A DNA stretch of 64,000 bases. Source: Microbacter sp049976245 (GTDB lineage: Bacteria; Bacteroidota; Bacteroidia; Bacteroidales; Paludibacteraceae). Position 1 is the stretch's first letter. The number at the start of each line of letters is the position of its first letter. The stretch lies in contig JBMFIQ010000001.1 of the NCBI GenBank assembly GCA_049976245.1, positions 76,427 to 140,426 on the forward strand, given 5' to 3'. The notes beneath the pieces were generated by a model, which worked only from the letters and a program-made list of their open reading frames with translations, was not told where the DNA came from and made no database searches. The position numbers and the translations under genes are program-made. Positions 37,524 through 45,818 of this stretch are shown here, piece by piece.

Positions 37524-38563
37524 TCTTTTTTGGGGAAAATCACCGATAACAGCATGCTCACTCCCAGAATGGTCACGATGACCAAAAGCGATACCGTTGT
37601 GCTGATGGGCAGATGGAAAATGCCGTCGAGTAACATCTTGACCCCGATGAATGAGAGCAGCACCGACAAACCGATTTTGAGAAAATGAAACAACCCCATC
37701 ACGTGTGAAACGAGAAAAAAGAGGGAGCGTAGTCCCATCACCGCACAGATGTTGGAGGAGAAAACAATGAAAGGATCTTTTGTCACCGAAAAAATGGCGG
37801 GAACCGAATCGACGGCAAAGATCACATCGGTGAATTCAATGACGAACACTACAATGAGCAACGGCGTGATCATCCATTTTCCCTGACGTTTGACCCAAAA
37901 AGCATCGCCGACAAAATCGGGTAGCACCTTAAAATGTTTTGAAGCAAAACGAACCACGGGATGATGCGCCACATCGATGTGTTCTTCTTTATTGCGTTCA
38001 AGAAACATTTTGATGCCGGAAAAAATCAACAATCCGCCAAAAATCCACAACACCCACTCAAAACGATGAATCAGAGAGGCTGTGACATAAATGAAAAGGA
38101 ACCGCATCACAATAGCTCCGAGAATGCCCCAAAACAAAACCCGATGATGATAGGCTTTTGGGACATTAAAACTGGCAAACAAAAGCAGCATCACAAAAAT
38201 GTTGTCCACTGAAAGGGAATATTCCAACAAATAACCGGTGATAAACTGAAGAGAAACCGCTTGACGATACTGGGCTAAGTTCGCCTGCAAGCCCAATGCT
38301 TCGTTCAACGACAGATCGTGACCGTGCAACTGATTGATGTGTTGCAATTGTGCAAAAGTGGAGATGCCGTGAATGGCTTCACCGTCAAAGCGAATGAAAA
38401 GATAGATGCCTAAGGCAAACAAGATCCACACCAAAGTCCAGCCGGTGGCTTCTTTGACACTTACTTCATGACTTTTCTTGTGTTGAAAAACGCCAAGATC
38501 ATACAATAACAACAGCAACACCAGCAGCAGAAAAAGACCGAAAAAAAGAATTTCGTTGGACAT
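37505..38563 (-). CDS. TerC/Alx-family integral membrane protein
   Basis: 352 residues with about nine membrane helices. TerC family motifs with intramembrane acidic residues: LEYSLSVDNIFVMLL, and EFTDVIFAVDSVPAIFSVTKD followed by FSSNICAVMGLRSLFFL. Relatives (Alx, TerC) take part in manganese export or tellurite resistance, probably metal homeostasis or metallation of exported proteins. The ATG at 38563 is preferred over a TTG one codon upstream. Its 3' end overlaps that of the convergent dehydrogenase by 19 bp. DUF486 gene lies 22 bp upstream on the same strand. Confidence 0.92.
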   Translation of the reverse strand: MSNEILFFGLFLLLVLLLLLYDLGVFQHKKSHEVSVKEATGWTLVWILFALGIYLFIRFDGEAIHGISTFAQLQHINQLHGHDLSLNEALGLQANLAQYRQAVSLQFITGYLLEYSLSVDNIFVMLLLFASFNVPKAYHHRVLFWGILGAIVMRFLFIYVTASLIHRFEWVLWIFGGLLIFSGIKMFLERNKEEHIDVAHHPVVRFASKHFKVLPDFVGDAFWVKRQGKWMITPLLIVVFVIEFTDVIFAVDSVPAIFSVTKDPFIVFSSNICAVMGLRSLFFLVSHVMGLFHFLKIGLSVLLSFIGVKMLLDGIFHLPISTTVSLLVIVTILGVSMLLSVIFPKKDHLSAS

Positions 38564-38585
38564 CAAATGATTGAATTATTGTTCA

Positions 38586-38954
38586 TTATTCCTTAAACAC
38601 AAAATAGACTGCCGCGACCAGCAGCAACATGGCCACAATGTGATTCCAACGAATGGTAATTCTAAACACCACCATAGAGAAGATGATAAACACTACTAAC
38701 GTGATGACTTCCTGAATCACTTTCAATTGGATCAATGAAAAAGGGCCTCCGTTTTCCCGAAACCCGATGCGGTTAGCCGGCACTTGAAAACAATATTCAA
38801 AAAAGGCTACGCTCCAGCTCAAGACAATAATGGCAAAAATCGGCAGCGATTCAAACCATGAATATTCTCTCAATTTCAACTGACCATACCACGCAATGGT
38901 CATGAAAATATTGGAAATAGACAGTAACAGAATTGTCAGAAACCCATTGGTCAT
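38586..38954 (-). CDS. DMT-superfamily small membrane protein (DUF486)
   Basis: 122 residues with four hydrophobic helices, the length and pattern of DUF486. Family-like stretches: FMTIAWYGQLKLRE, SWSVAFFEYCFQVPANRIGF and FSLIQLKVIQEVITL, where the conserved Glu and Asn residues sit at helix ends. The family resembles a single EmrE-like half of the drug/metabolite transporter superfamily; no substrate is known. ATG at 38954; cotranscribed with terC downstream (22 bp gap). Confidence 0.9.
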   Translation of the reverse strand: MTNGFLTILLLSISNIFMTIAWYGQLKLREYSWFESLPIFAIIVLSWSVAFFEYCFQVPANRIGFRENGGPFSLIQLKVIQEVITLVVFIIFSMVVFRITIRWNHIVAMLLLVAAVYFVFKE

Positions 38955-39271
38955 AAATTGTTATACTATAAATGTCAAATACAATTTTAATAAGTCGTTT
39001 AATATGATGCTGTTCAATGCTTACTGTTTCATCATCGTGAGCAAAATGCATCAAGCAAAGATTGTAGGCATTGCTGAACGAAGTGAACGGCTCTTCTCAA
39101 AAACTATTTTCAGTCATTCAATTTGTATCAATATTCTTTGTGAAACAAGAAAGTACATTTCAAAGCTCATTTCAGCCACATATTGCTTCAAGCAAAAACA
39201 GGAAGATGTGATGGCTTTTTTATTTGATAAAATTCAATTTCTTTTTCACAGAAATACATTAAATCTTTGTC
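38955..39271. other. Intergenic region before DUF486
   Basis: 317 bp between the stop of the T9SS-type protein gene and the start of the DUF486 gene, both on the minus strand. No clear TAnnTTTG box, terminator hairpin or small gene recognised. Confidence 0.4.
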
Positions 39272-40534
39272 TTAATGATTGTCTTTGTCACGCAGCAAGG
39301 TAACACTTCCTTTAAGTTTGTATTTTTTCCCGTCGGCACCGGTGGCATTGATCAAATAATAATAAACGCCCGGCGGTTCGAGTCGGCCACTTGACCGACC
39401 ATCCCAACCGCGTCCCGGATCGTCGGTTTCGAACACTTTACCTGCCCAGGATGAATAGACTGTCATGTGAAATTGAACAATGGAACGATATGATACGCGA
39501 AACTCATCGTTAATGCCGTCACCATTGGGTGTGAACACATTGGGCACATCGATGAACGAATCGCTTACTTTGACCGTCAATGAATCGCTGTAGGAACAAC
39601 TGCTTGTCGCATTGGAAACGGTCAAAACCACTTTGTAGCTTCCTGCCTGACTGAACACATAATGCAAATTTTGGTCTGTGTAGCGATAGTAAGAGCCCGG
39701 CACTTGATTGTTGTAAACAAACCATTCGTAAAATTGTGTAACGGGGACATTGGCGTTGCTCTGAAAATCAACATCCAAGGGTGCAGAACCTTCCAATGGG
39801 CCGATTTCGCGTCCGGCTTCGTTTAGTGCCGTCCGTTCATTGATGGTGCCGGTCAAATGAGCTTCTACGCGAACAGCCTGATAAACCGGCGATGTAACCG
39901 AAGGAGTGGCCATGCCAAACGAAGCGGCATATTGATCCCCCGATATGGTAAACGATGTGTTGCAATAGGGAGCCGGGGTGATGACGGGGTGAACAAGGTC
40001 GTTTACCACTTGGGTTTGTGTGATGGAATTCCATGCATTGTTGGAAAATAAAGCGTTGTTGTAAGTCAGCGTGAACAATCTTGGCAAGGAATGTGCGCTC
40101 CCCAAAGAATCGCGATAGAGCAATGGCGGCACATTGGCCGACACTTGAAGCGAAAGTTGGGAACAAGCGTCCGTATTGGTCAAAGTCGGTGCTATGGATG
40201 TTAATTGAACCGGATAACGATGATAGTCAATGACCCAGACATAATATTTTTGTCCGTTGGCATTCAGAATGTAGCCCGTTTCGTCATCTACGGCTATGGA
40301 AGGCTGATTGCTCACAAACGAACCATCAAAAGTAGTCCAGAGGTAGCTGTCGGCATGACCGTTGTACACGAGCTGATTGTCGGCCGTGATGCCGTTGATC
40401 AAACAAAGCGCCTGCAAGCCTGCAATGTTGTTTCCGGTGAGCACCAACGCGCGTCCTGTTCCCGTGACAACAAACTGTGCATGGCCGATCAACGTCCATC
40501 CGAAAACAACCAAAAGCAGGAAGCATTTTTTCAT
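39272..40534 (-). CDS. Secreted PKD-like protein with gliding-motility C-terminal domain
   Basis: 420 residues from the ATG at 40534 (MKKCFLLLVVFGWTLIGHAQ), which begins a signal peptide; the open frame extends 19 codons upstream without such features. The middle carries Ig/PKD-like beta domains (YVFSQAGSYKVVLTVSNAT). The last ~90 residues are the CHU_C / gliding-motility-associated domain: VPNVFTPNGDGINDEFRV, then WDGRSSGRLEPPGVYYYLI, a type B sorting signal for the type IX secretion system. It is therefore probably exported across the outer membrane and surface-attached or released; ligand unknown. It is 37 bp downstream of a small coiled-coil gene on the same strand. Confidence 0.9.
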   Translation of the reverse strand: MKKCFLLLVVFGWTLIGHAQFVVTGTGRALVLTGNNIAGLQALCLINGITADNQLVYNGHADSYLWTTFDGSFVSNQPSIAVDDETGYILNANGQKYYVWVIDYHRYPVQLTSIAPTLTNTDACSQLSLQVSANVPPLLYRDSLGSAHSLPRLFTLTYNNALFSNNAWNSITQTQVVNDLVHPVITPAPYCNTSFTISGDQYAASFGMATPSVTSPVYQAVRVEAHLTGTINERTALNEAGREIGPLEGSAPLDVDFQSNANVPVTQFYEWFVYNNQVPGSYYRYTDQNLHYVFSQAGSYKVVLTVSNATSSCSYSDSLTVKVSDSFIDVPNVFTPNGDGINDEFRVSYRSIVQFHMTVYSSWAGKVFETDDPGRGWDGRSSGRLEPPGVYYYLINATGADGKKYKLKGSVTLLRDKDNH

Positions 40535-40571
40535 TTGTATCAAGTTATCAACATGAATCCAGTGCAACAAG

Positions 40572-40883
40572 TCACTGCGCTGTTGAAGCATTCATTTTAT
40601 CCAACTGATCGTTTAACCTGTTGATAGCTTTGGTCAGCTCATCCAATTTGTTTGTAAGCACGTCGTCATTGCGTGTTAATCCGTCAATGAGCTGATCAAT
40701 CGTAAGCTGCTCCTTAAAAGTCTCCAATCCTTGCAGAATTTGTTCGCCAATCTTTTGCGCTTTGTCAGGATCCGTACCCATGCGTTCCTGCAACACTTCA
40801 CTGATTTTGTCAATGATGACATCCCGTTCGTGCAATCCGGCTACAATGCCCATTTTGAGCAACATGTTTAACGATGGTTTCAT
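40572..40883 (-). CDS. Small cytoplasmic coiled-coil protein, unknown function
   Basis: 103 residues, no signal peptide. The N-terminal half (MKPSLNMLLKMGIVAGLHERD, IIDKISEVLQERM) is helical; residues about 65-98 (LTNKLDELTKAINRLNDQLDKM) show a clean leucine heptad pattern, so it likely oligomerises. It resembles the poly(hydroxyalkanoate) granule/phasin-type short helical proteins only in shape, and I do not recognise the family. ATG at 40883. Two tandem 90-bp repeat units lie immediately upstream, and the gene's own start (ACGTATGAAACC) matches the start of each repeat unit, so the repeats form its leader. Confidence 0.75.
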   Translation of the reverse strand: MKPSLNMLLKMGIVAGLHERDVIIDKISEVLQERMGTDPDKAQKIGEQILQGLETFKEQLTIDQLIDGLTRNDDVLTNKLDELTKAINRLNDQLDKMNASTAQ

Positions 40884-40974
40884 ACGTCTATTTTTATTTT
40901 TAACATTAAGGATGTATGGAACTCGTCAAATAGTCATTTTCTTGAGCATAAGCTCTTTTTATGGCTCGTTTCAT
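40884..40974 (-). repeat. 90-bp repeat element, unit A, with 22-codon ORF
   Basis: On the minus strand the unit begins ATGAAACGAGCCATAAAA at 40974 and holds a 22-codon ORF ending in TAA at 40906 (peptide begins MKRAIKRAYAQ and ends SSIHP), then AT-rich sequence up to the ATG at 40883. Compared with the distant copy at 46288, all eight base differences in the ORF change an amino acid or the stop codon, none is silent. CTTATGCTCAAG in the centre is common to all copies and can form a small hairpin; here GAGCTTATGCTC pairs perfectly. Confidence 0.8.
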
Positions 40975-41064
40975 ACGTTTTTTTATTTTGTAACGCTAAT
41001 GATGTATGGTACTCGCCAAAATAGTCATACGCTTGAGCATAAGCGTTTTTATGGCTCGTTTCAT
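40975..41064 (-). repeat. 90-bp repeat element, unit B
   Basis: Tandem neighbour of unit A, 90 bp upstream on the minus strand. It starts ATGAAACGAGCCATAAAA at 41064 and also gives 22 codons ending in TAG at 40996. Relative to unit A one base is missing after codon 6 and one extra T is present near codon 15, so the central reading frame differs while start and stop stay in register. Its hairpin is the strongest: ACGCTT / AAGCGT around ATGCTC. Confidence 0.8.
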
Positions 41065-41371
41065 TTGGTTATTGAGTTTTTTGTTTTTAATGTCATGTTG
41101 TCTGATTTGATCTGTCGAAAGCGTTTTTTTCTGACAAATCAATCGATTTCAATGCTTGAAAACAGTGCAAAAGATCAATCATTTGATCGAAAAAAACGCA
41201 AAAGCCTTGTCCCATATTGTCAACGCTCATGAATCAGCTTGTTCGGGTACTTTTTCATATAAGCCGAAACGGAATGAAGGCAAAAAGCAAATGAATATAT
41301 TTGCTTGAAGCGCATTTACATTCGGTTTGAAAGTTGAACAAATAGATTCGTGGAGCGAAAGTCCGTCGTTG
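41065..41371. other. Intergenic region upstream of the tandem repeat
   Basis: 307 bp after the mrp stop on the minus strand. A minus-strand TTTTGCG followed about 20 bp later by TGATCTTTTGCAC near 41160-41200 resembles a promoter for the repeat/coiled-coil/T9SS-protein transcript, though it does not match TAnnTTTG exactly. Nothing else recognised. Confidence 0.35.
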
Positions 41372-42433
41372 TTATTGGTTCAACAACGCATCGACGTTTT
41401 TTGCCAGCGTCTCAAAAGCTGACGCCATGGGTGATTCATCATTCAAGGCAATGGGACGTCCTGCATCGCCGCTTTCGCAGACACTTTGCACCAGAGGAAT
41501 CTGCGCCAACAAAGGCACTTTCATCTCTTCGGCCAGCCGTTTGCATCCTTCTTTTCCAAAAATGTAATATTTGTTGGAAGGCAGTTCGGCGGGTGTAAAC
41601 CAGGCCATGTTTTCAACGACGCCCAAAACGGGAACGTCAATGTTTTTGTTGGTGAACATGTTGATGCCTTTGCGCACGTCAGCCAAAGCCACTTCCTGCG
41701 GGGTGCCGACGATGATGACTCCTGACAATTTGACGGTTTGAACCACGGTAAGGGGAATATCGCCCGTGCCCGGAGGCATGTCGAGAAACAGATAATCTAA
41801 TTCGCCCCAGTTGGCATCGTTCATCAATTGTTTGATGGCCGTGGTAATCATGGCGCCACGCCAAACCAAGGCATTGGTTCGATCGACAAAGAAGCCGATG
41901 GATAAAATTTTCAATCCGTACTGTTCGACGGGGACAATCAAATCTTTTCCGTTCACTTTTTCGACGTAAGGCTGAACTTCTTCCACATGAAACATTTTAG
42001 GAACCGAAGGGCCGTAAATATCGGCGTCGAGCAGACCCACGCGATAGCCCAATTTCATCATGGCCACTGCCAGATTGGCTGCGACGGTTGATTTGCCAAC
42101 GCCGCCTTTGCCTGAGAAAACAGCTACAATATGTTTAACGCCCGACAAAGGTTTTTCTTGAACTTTATGTTGCGCCTCTTTGTTCTTCACCGTGATGTTT
42201 CCCACGATCTCCACCTCAGATCCAATGTAAGTCAAGATGGCTTGTTCGCATGCTTTGACAACGGACTTGATGAAAGGATCGGTGGGTTTTTCAAAAATCA
42301 ATGAGAAGGAAACCTTATTTCCTTCAATGCGAATGTTGTCTTCCACCATGTTGGCAGAAACCACGTCAACCCCGGTACCGGGATAACGAACGTGAGACAA
42401 CGCATCTAAAATTAATTTTGGATAAAGTGTCAT
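41372..42433 (-). CDS. mrp: Mrp/ApbC-family P-loop ATPase, Fe-S carrier
   Basis: Scaffold/carrier ATPase of Fe-S cluster delivery. 353 residues from ATG 42433 (MTLYPKLILDALSHVRYPG); the frame extends upstream to a TTG at 42442. The N-terminal MIP18-like domain (about 1-85) precedes the deviant Walker A FSGKGGVGKSTVAANLA, then LLDADIYGPSVPKMF and LDMPPGTGDIPLTV. The canonical CxxC (usually after ENMSYF) that holds a bridging 4Fe-4S cluster is absent: here the segment is VENMAWFTPAELPSNKYYIF with no Cys. I recall this form from other Bacteroidetes, so it is likely lineage-wide. trmB lies 31 bp upstream. Confidence 0.95.
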   Translation of the reverse strand: MTLYPKLILDALSHVRYPGTGVDVVSANMVEDNIRIEGNKVSFSLIFEKPTDPFIKSVVKACEQAILTYIGSEVEIVGNITVKNKEAQHKVQEKPLSGVKHIVAVFSGKGGVGKSTVAANLAVAMMKLGYRVGLLDADIYGPSVPKMFHVEEVQPYVEKVNGKDLIVPVEQYGLKILSIGFFVDRTNALVWRGAMITTAIKQLMNDANWGELDYLFLDMPPGTGDIPLTVVQTVKLSGVIIVGTPQEVALADVRKGINMFTNKNIDVPVLGVVENMAWFTPAELPSNKYYIFGKEGCKRLAEEMKVPLLAQIPLVQSVCESGDAGRPIALNDESPMASAFETLAKNVDALLNQ

Positions 42434-42464
42434 ATTTTTCAAATGTTAAAGTTTTGCTGTTTGT

Positions 42465-43220
42465 TTAAATGGTAAGTTGCAAGGAACTTCGTTTTTGCCG
42501 TCCATAGCTTCGGTAATCGTCCAAAGGAATCTCTTCGTCGGGCTCCTGCCAATGCAAAGGGGCCGTCAGCCGAAAATGCAAATATTTGATGGAAATGCCA
42601 CGTGCTTTCCATTGTTGTTCATAATAGGTTTCGATGGCCAAAACATCATCGGGAGGGGCGGGTGTGAGTTCGGTTCGTTCGTCAATCACCGGCAATTGGT
42701 TAAGGGTTGCCATGGCTTTGGTGTAAGTAAACAGGAAAGCGCTGTCGGTCTTCAAATGAATCTCACCATTGGCAGGCATGATTTGAGCATATTGTTGCAT
42801 CATGTGCGTGGAAGTGAGCCGCTTGTTTCGTTTTTTCATTTGCGGATCGGGGAACGTCAGCCAAAGCTCACTGACTTCATTTGGCGCAAAGAAATAGGGC
42901 AACAGCTCAATGTTGGTGCGCAGAAAAGCCACATTGCGCAAGTCATGTTCCAAAGCATACTTGGCACCGCTCCACAAACGAGCTCCTTTGATGTCCACCC
43001 CGATAAAATTGATTTGAGGGAAGCGTTGTGCCAGTCCAATCGTATATTCACCCCGTCCACAACCTAACTCCAAAACAATGGGATGATCGTTGCCAAAAAA
43101 TGTTTGCCAGTTCCCTTTTTGTTCAAAAGGCCTGCCGCTGACAAGATCGCTGTAAGCCATTTGAAAAACGTGTGGAAACTGATTGATTTCGTTAAATTTG
43201 CGCAATTTGTTTTTTCCCAT
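42465..43220 (-). CDS. trmB: tRNA (guanine-N7-)-methyltransferase
   Basis: Methylates G46 in the variable loop of tRNAs using SAM. 251 residues. SAM-binding motif I is VLELGCGRGEYTIGLA at about 50-65, followed by FIGVDIKGARLW, and the substrate-binding WLTFPDPQMKKRNKRLTS (usually FPDPW.K.RH.KRR). The C-terminal extension beyond FLFTYTKAMA is longer than in E. coli TrmB, as in other Bacteroidetes. ATG at 43220; divergent from folE across 275 bp; mrp follows 31 bp downstream. Confidence 0.95.
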   Translation of the reverse strand: MGKNKLRKFNEINQFPHVFQMAYSDLVSGRPFEQKGNWQTFFGNDHPIVLELGCGRGEYTIGLAQRFPQINFIGVDIKGARLWSGAKYALEHDLRNVAFLRTNIELLPYFFAPNEVSELWLTFPDPQMKKRNKRLTSTHMMQQYAQIMPANGEIHLKTDSAFLFTYTKAMATLNQLPVIDERTELTPAPPDDVLAIETYYEQQWKARGISIKYLHFRLTAPLHWQEPDEEIPLDDYRSYGRQKRSSLQLTI

Positions 43221-43404
43221 AACAATGCCCTAAAGATGGGGCAAAGATAGTCATTTTTTCACCTTTTACCTACAACCTTTTTGTGGCAACAACTTGGGTA
43301 GCCCATCAAGCAATGGAGGTTTTTGGCTCATCAAGAATGTTTCGTCGAATGGCGATCATTGGCACCACGAGAGATCTAAATCGGACAATGCGGTAAATTT
43401 TTCT

Positions 43405-43412
43405 TACTTTTG
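43405..43412 (+). promoter_or_regulatory. Candidate promoter -7 box for folE
   Basis: TACTTTTG fits TAnnTTTG, 84 bp before the folE ATG. No clear -33 TTTG (TCGG occupies the position). Confidence 0.5.
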
Positions 43413-43495
43413 CACCTTCAAACGCACACATCATGAAACGCGTTTCGTCACAAAACGGGACGAGTTCCATCTGATTTAATAAAAATGACAAACAG

Positions 43496-44077
43496 ATGAA
43501 TTTATCCGACAAAGAAGAAAACATCACCAAGCAATTGATGGAACATTACAAGGCTATCCTGACACTGCTCGGTGAGGATGTCGATCGTGAAGGGTTGATC
43601 AAAACACCCGAGCGGGTAGCATTGGCCATGCAATTTTTGACCCAGGGATACACTCAAAATGCTGAAGAGATTTTGCTTTCGGCCAAGTTTCGTGAAGATT
43701 ATCGCCAAATGGTCATTGTGAAGGACATCGAATTTTATTCCATGTGCGAACATCACCTGCTCCCGTTTTTCGGAAAGGCACACGTTGCATACATTCCCAA
43801 TCATTACATTACCGGACTGAGTAAAATTGTCAGAGTGGTTGAGGTTTTTGCGCGCCGTTTGCAGGTTCAGGAACGAATGACTACGCAAATCAAAGAAAGC
43901 ATTCAAAAAACCTTAAATCCCTTGGGTGTCATGGTGGTCATCGAAGCACAACACATGTGCATGCAGATGCGGGGCGTACAAAAGCCCGGTTCGGTCACTA
44001 CCACATCCGATTTCACGGGAGTATTTGAAAGCGCCAAAACTCGCGAAGAATTTGTTAACCTTATTCAACGCAAATAA
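43496..44077 (+). CDS. folE: GTP cyclohydrolase I
   Basis: Converts GTP to 7,8-dihydroneopterin triphosphate, first step of folate (and queuosine) synthesis. 193 residues, decameric zinc enzyme. Zinc ligands are visible as Cys84 and His87 in SMCEHHLLPFFGKAHVAYIP and Cys155 in EAQHMCMQMRG. TPERVA near 37-42 and the ITGLSKIVRVVEVFARRLQ segment complete the family. ATG at 43496. Followed by pgk after 108 bp with its own promoter. Confidence 0.98.
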   Translation: MNLSDKEENITKQLMEHYKAILTLLGEDVDREGLIKTPERVALAMQFLTQGYTQNAEEILLSAKFREDYRQMVIVKDIEFYSMCEHHLLPFFGKAHVAYIPNHYITGLSKIVRVVEVFARRLQVQERMTTQIKESIQKTLNPLGVMVVIEAQHMCMQMRGVQKPGSVTTTSDFTGVFESAKTREEFVNLIQRK

Positions 44078-44140
44078 TAAAAAAACGCAAAGATGTTCAT
44101 TTTGAGGGATGCGTTGCATGAAAATGCAGCCGAAAAAAAG

Positions 44141-44148
44141 TAAATTTG
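44141..44148 (+). promoter_or_regulatory. Candidate promoter -7 box for pgk
   Basis: TAAATTTG matches TAnnTTTG, 37 bp before the pgk ATG. A TTG lies 24 bp upstream (44114-44116), slightly beyond the usual spacing. Confidence 0.5.
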
Positions 44149-44185
44149 ACATCATTTTCTCATTCAAATTAAATACAAAGTGACT

Positions 44186-45451
44186 ATGCAAACACTTGAC
44201 AACTTCAATTTTGCCGGAAAAAAGGCATTTGTTCGTGTCGATTTCAATGTTCCGTTGAACGAACAATTTCAAATTACGGATGACACCCGCATACGGGCTG
44301 CGTTACCCACGCTAAAAAAGATTTTATCGGACGGTGGAAGTGTGATCATTGGATCTCATTTAGGACGACCGAAAAAAAATCCTGATCCTGCTTTTTCCTT
44401 GAAACACATTGTTGGGCATGTATCCGACTTGTTGGGCGTTCCGGTTCAATTTGCCAATGACTGCATGGGCGATGAAACGGCAGTCAAGGCTGCAGCTTTG
44501 AAACCGGGCGAAGTGTTGATGCTCGAAAACCTTCGGTTCTATGCCGAAGAAGAAGGCAAACCGCGCGGTTTGAAAGACGATGCTTCCGATGACGAAAAAG
44601 CAGCTGCCAAAAAAGCCATGAAAGCCTCACAAAAGGAGTTCGCACAAAAATTAGCCTCTTATGCCGATTGTTACGTCAACGATGCTTTTGGAACTGCTCA
44701 CCGTGCTCATGCTTCCACTGCATTGATAGCCAACTATTTTGACGCCGATCATAAAATGTTTGGTTACTTGATGCGCAACGAAGTGGAAGCTGTGGAAAAG
44801 GTGCTTAAATCGGCCGTGCATCCTGTCACTGCCATCATTGGAGGCTCCAAAGTGTCAACCAAGATCACCATCATTGAAAACTTGATTTCCAAAGTGGACA
44901 ACCTGCTGATTGTTGGTGCCATGGCATATACTTTTGCTAAAGCACAAGGTGGGCGCGTGGGAAATTCATTGTGCGAAGATGACATGCTGCAACTTGCCAA
45001 CGACACCATTGCTAAAGCCAAAGCCAATCATGTCAATCTGGTTTTGCCGGTTGACTCGGTGATTGCCGACAAATTTGCTGCCGATGCCGACACACGCATC
45101 TGTAACAACGACGAAATTCCCGACGGCTGGCTCGGACTCGATTTAGGTCCCAAAGCAGTCGATCAAATGACGCAGGTGATCAAAGAATCGAAAACCATTT
45201 TGTGGAACGGCCCTGCAGGAGTGTTCGAAATGGAAGCTTTTGCAGCCGGAACCAAAGCCATAGCTGAATCCATTGCGGCAGCAACCAAAAACGGTGCTTT
45301 CTCATTGATAGGCGGCGGCGATTCGGTAGCTGCCATCAACCAATTGGGTTTGGCCGATCAGGTAAGCTACGTGTCGACAGGTGGTGGCGCACTGCTCGAA
45401 ATGATCGAAGGAAAAGTATTGCCAGGTGTCGAAGCCATCCGCGGATATTAA
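44186..45451 (+). CDS. pgk: Phosphoglycerate kinase
   Basis: ATP-forming glycolytic step from 1,3-bisphosphoglycerate to 3-phosphoglycerate. 421 residues from ATG 44186 (MQTLDNFNFAGKKAFVRVDFN); a GTG two codons upstream is the end of the open frame. Motifs: VRVDFNVPL at the N-terminus, IIGSHLGRPK, MLENLRFYAEEEGK, DAFGTAHRAHAST, GGSKVSTKITIIENL and the C-terminal GGGDSVAAI nucleotide loop. An Ala/Lys-rich insertion (DDEKAAAKKAMKASQ) after residue 130 is usual for Bacteroidetes Pgk. Bounded by its own promoter and a strong terminator. Confidence 0.97.
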   Translation: MQTLDNFNFAGKKAFVRVDFNVPLNEQFQITDDTRIRAALPTLKKILSDGGSVIIGSHLGRPKKNPDPAFSLKHIVGHVSDLLGVPVQFANDCMGDETAVKAAALKPGEVLMLENLRFYAEEEGKPRGLKDDASDDEKAAAKKAMKASQKEFAQKLASYADCYVNDAFGTAHRAHASTALIANYFDADHKMFGYLMRNEVEAVEKVLKSAVHPVTAIIGGSKVSTKITIIENLISKVDNLLIVGAMAYTFAKAQGGRVGNSLCEDDMLQLANDTIAKAKANHVNLVLPVDSVIADKFAADADTRICNNDEIPDGWLGLDLGPKAVDQMTQVIKESKTILWNGPAGVFEMEAFAAGTKAIAESIAAATKNGAFSLIGGGDSVAAINQLGLADQVSYVSTGGGALLEMIEGKVLPGVEAIRGY

Positions 45452-45480
45452 TCTTCAACGGAAAATCTCATATCTTCATA

Positions 45481-45514
45481 AGCGCTGTCTTATCCCATAA
45501 GGCAGCGCTTTATG
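45481..45514 (+). terminator. Hairpin terminator after pgk
   Basis: AGCGCTGTCTTAT (45481-45493) pairs with ATAAGGCAGCGCT (45497-45509), 13 bp with one wobble and a 3-nt loop. The tail is T-rich (TTATGTTTG) but not a pure T-tract. Confidence 0.8.
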
Positions 45515-45515
45515 T

Positions 45516-45818
45516 TTGTGTCTGTCTCACCGAAACACGCTTTGCTCATCCCAAAACAAAAGCATGAGGAAGAAAGAAATTGCATGGAGCACGAAAAATG
45601 TTGAAACGGGGAGATCAAAGATAGATTGGAGTAAATCAAATGAAGAATGGCAGAAAAAAAGAGTAGTATGTTGCAAATCAAATAAAGATGTTGCGCGGAA
45701 AAACCTTGAATGTCGCCGAAAAAAGAATGAATTTCCAAAACAAAATGATGACTTTAGCCCAGAAATGATTGATTTAGATAAATCAAATGAAGCATGCGGA
45801 TCAAAAAGAACAATTTGA
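45516..45818 (+). other. Purine-rich low-complexity ORF with degenerate internal repeats
   Basis: Open frame of 100 codons after the pgk terminator, probably not a normal gene. AAATCAAATRAAG recurs near 45637, 45677 and 45780 and the translation repeats KSNEE, KSNKD and KSNEA with Lys/Arg/Asp/Glu-rich spacers. There is no Shine-Dalgarno site and no recognisable family. The same composition continues past the stop to about 45875. It could be decayed repeat DNA, a remnant of a repetitive coding sequence, or an RNA. Confidence 0.3.

Noticed and set aside
40884..41064. Tandem 90-bp units as a CRISPR array
   Set aside because: Only two units, homologous throughout with no unique spacers, and no cas genes in the window.
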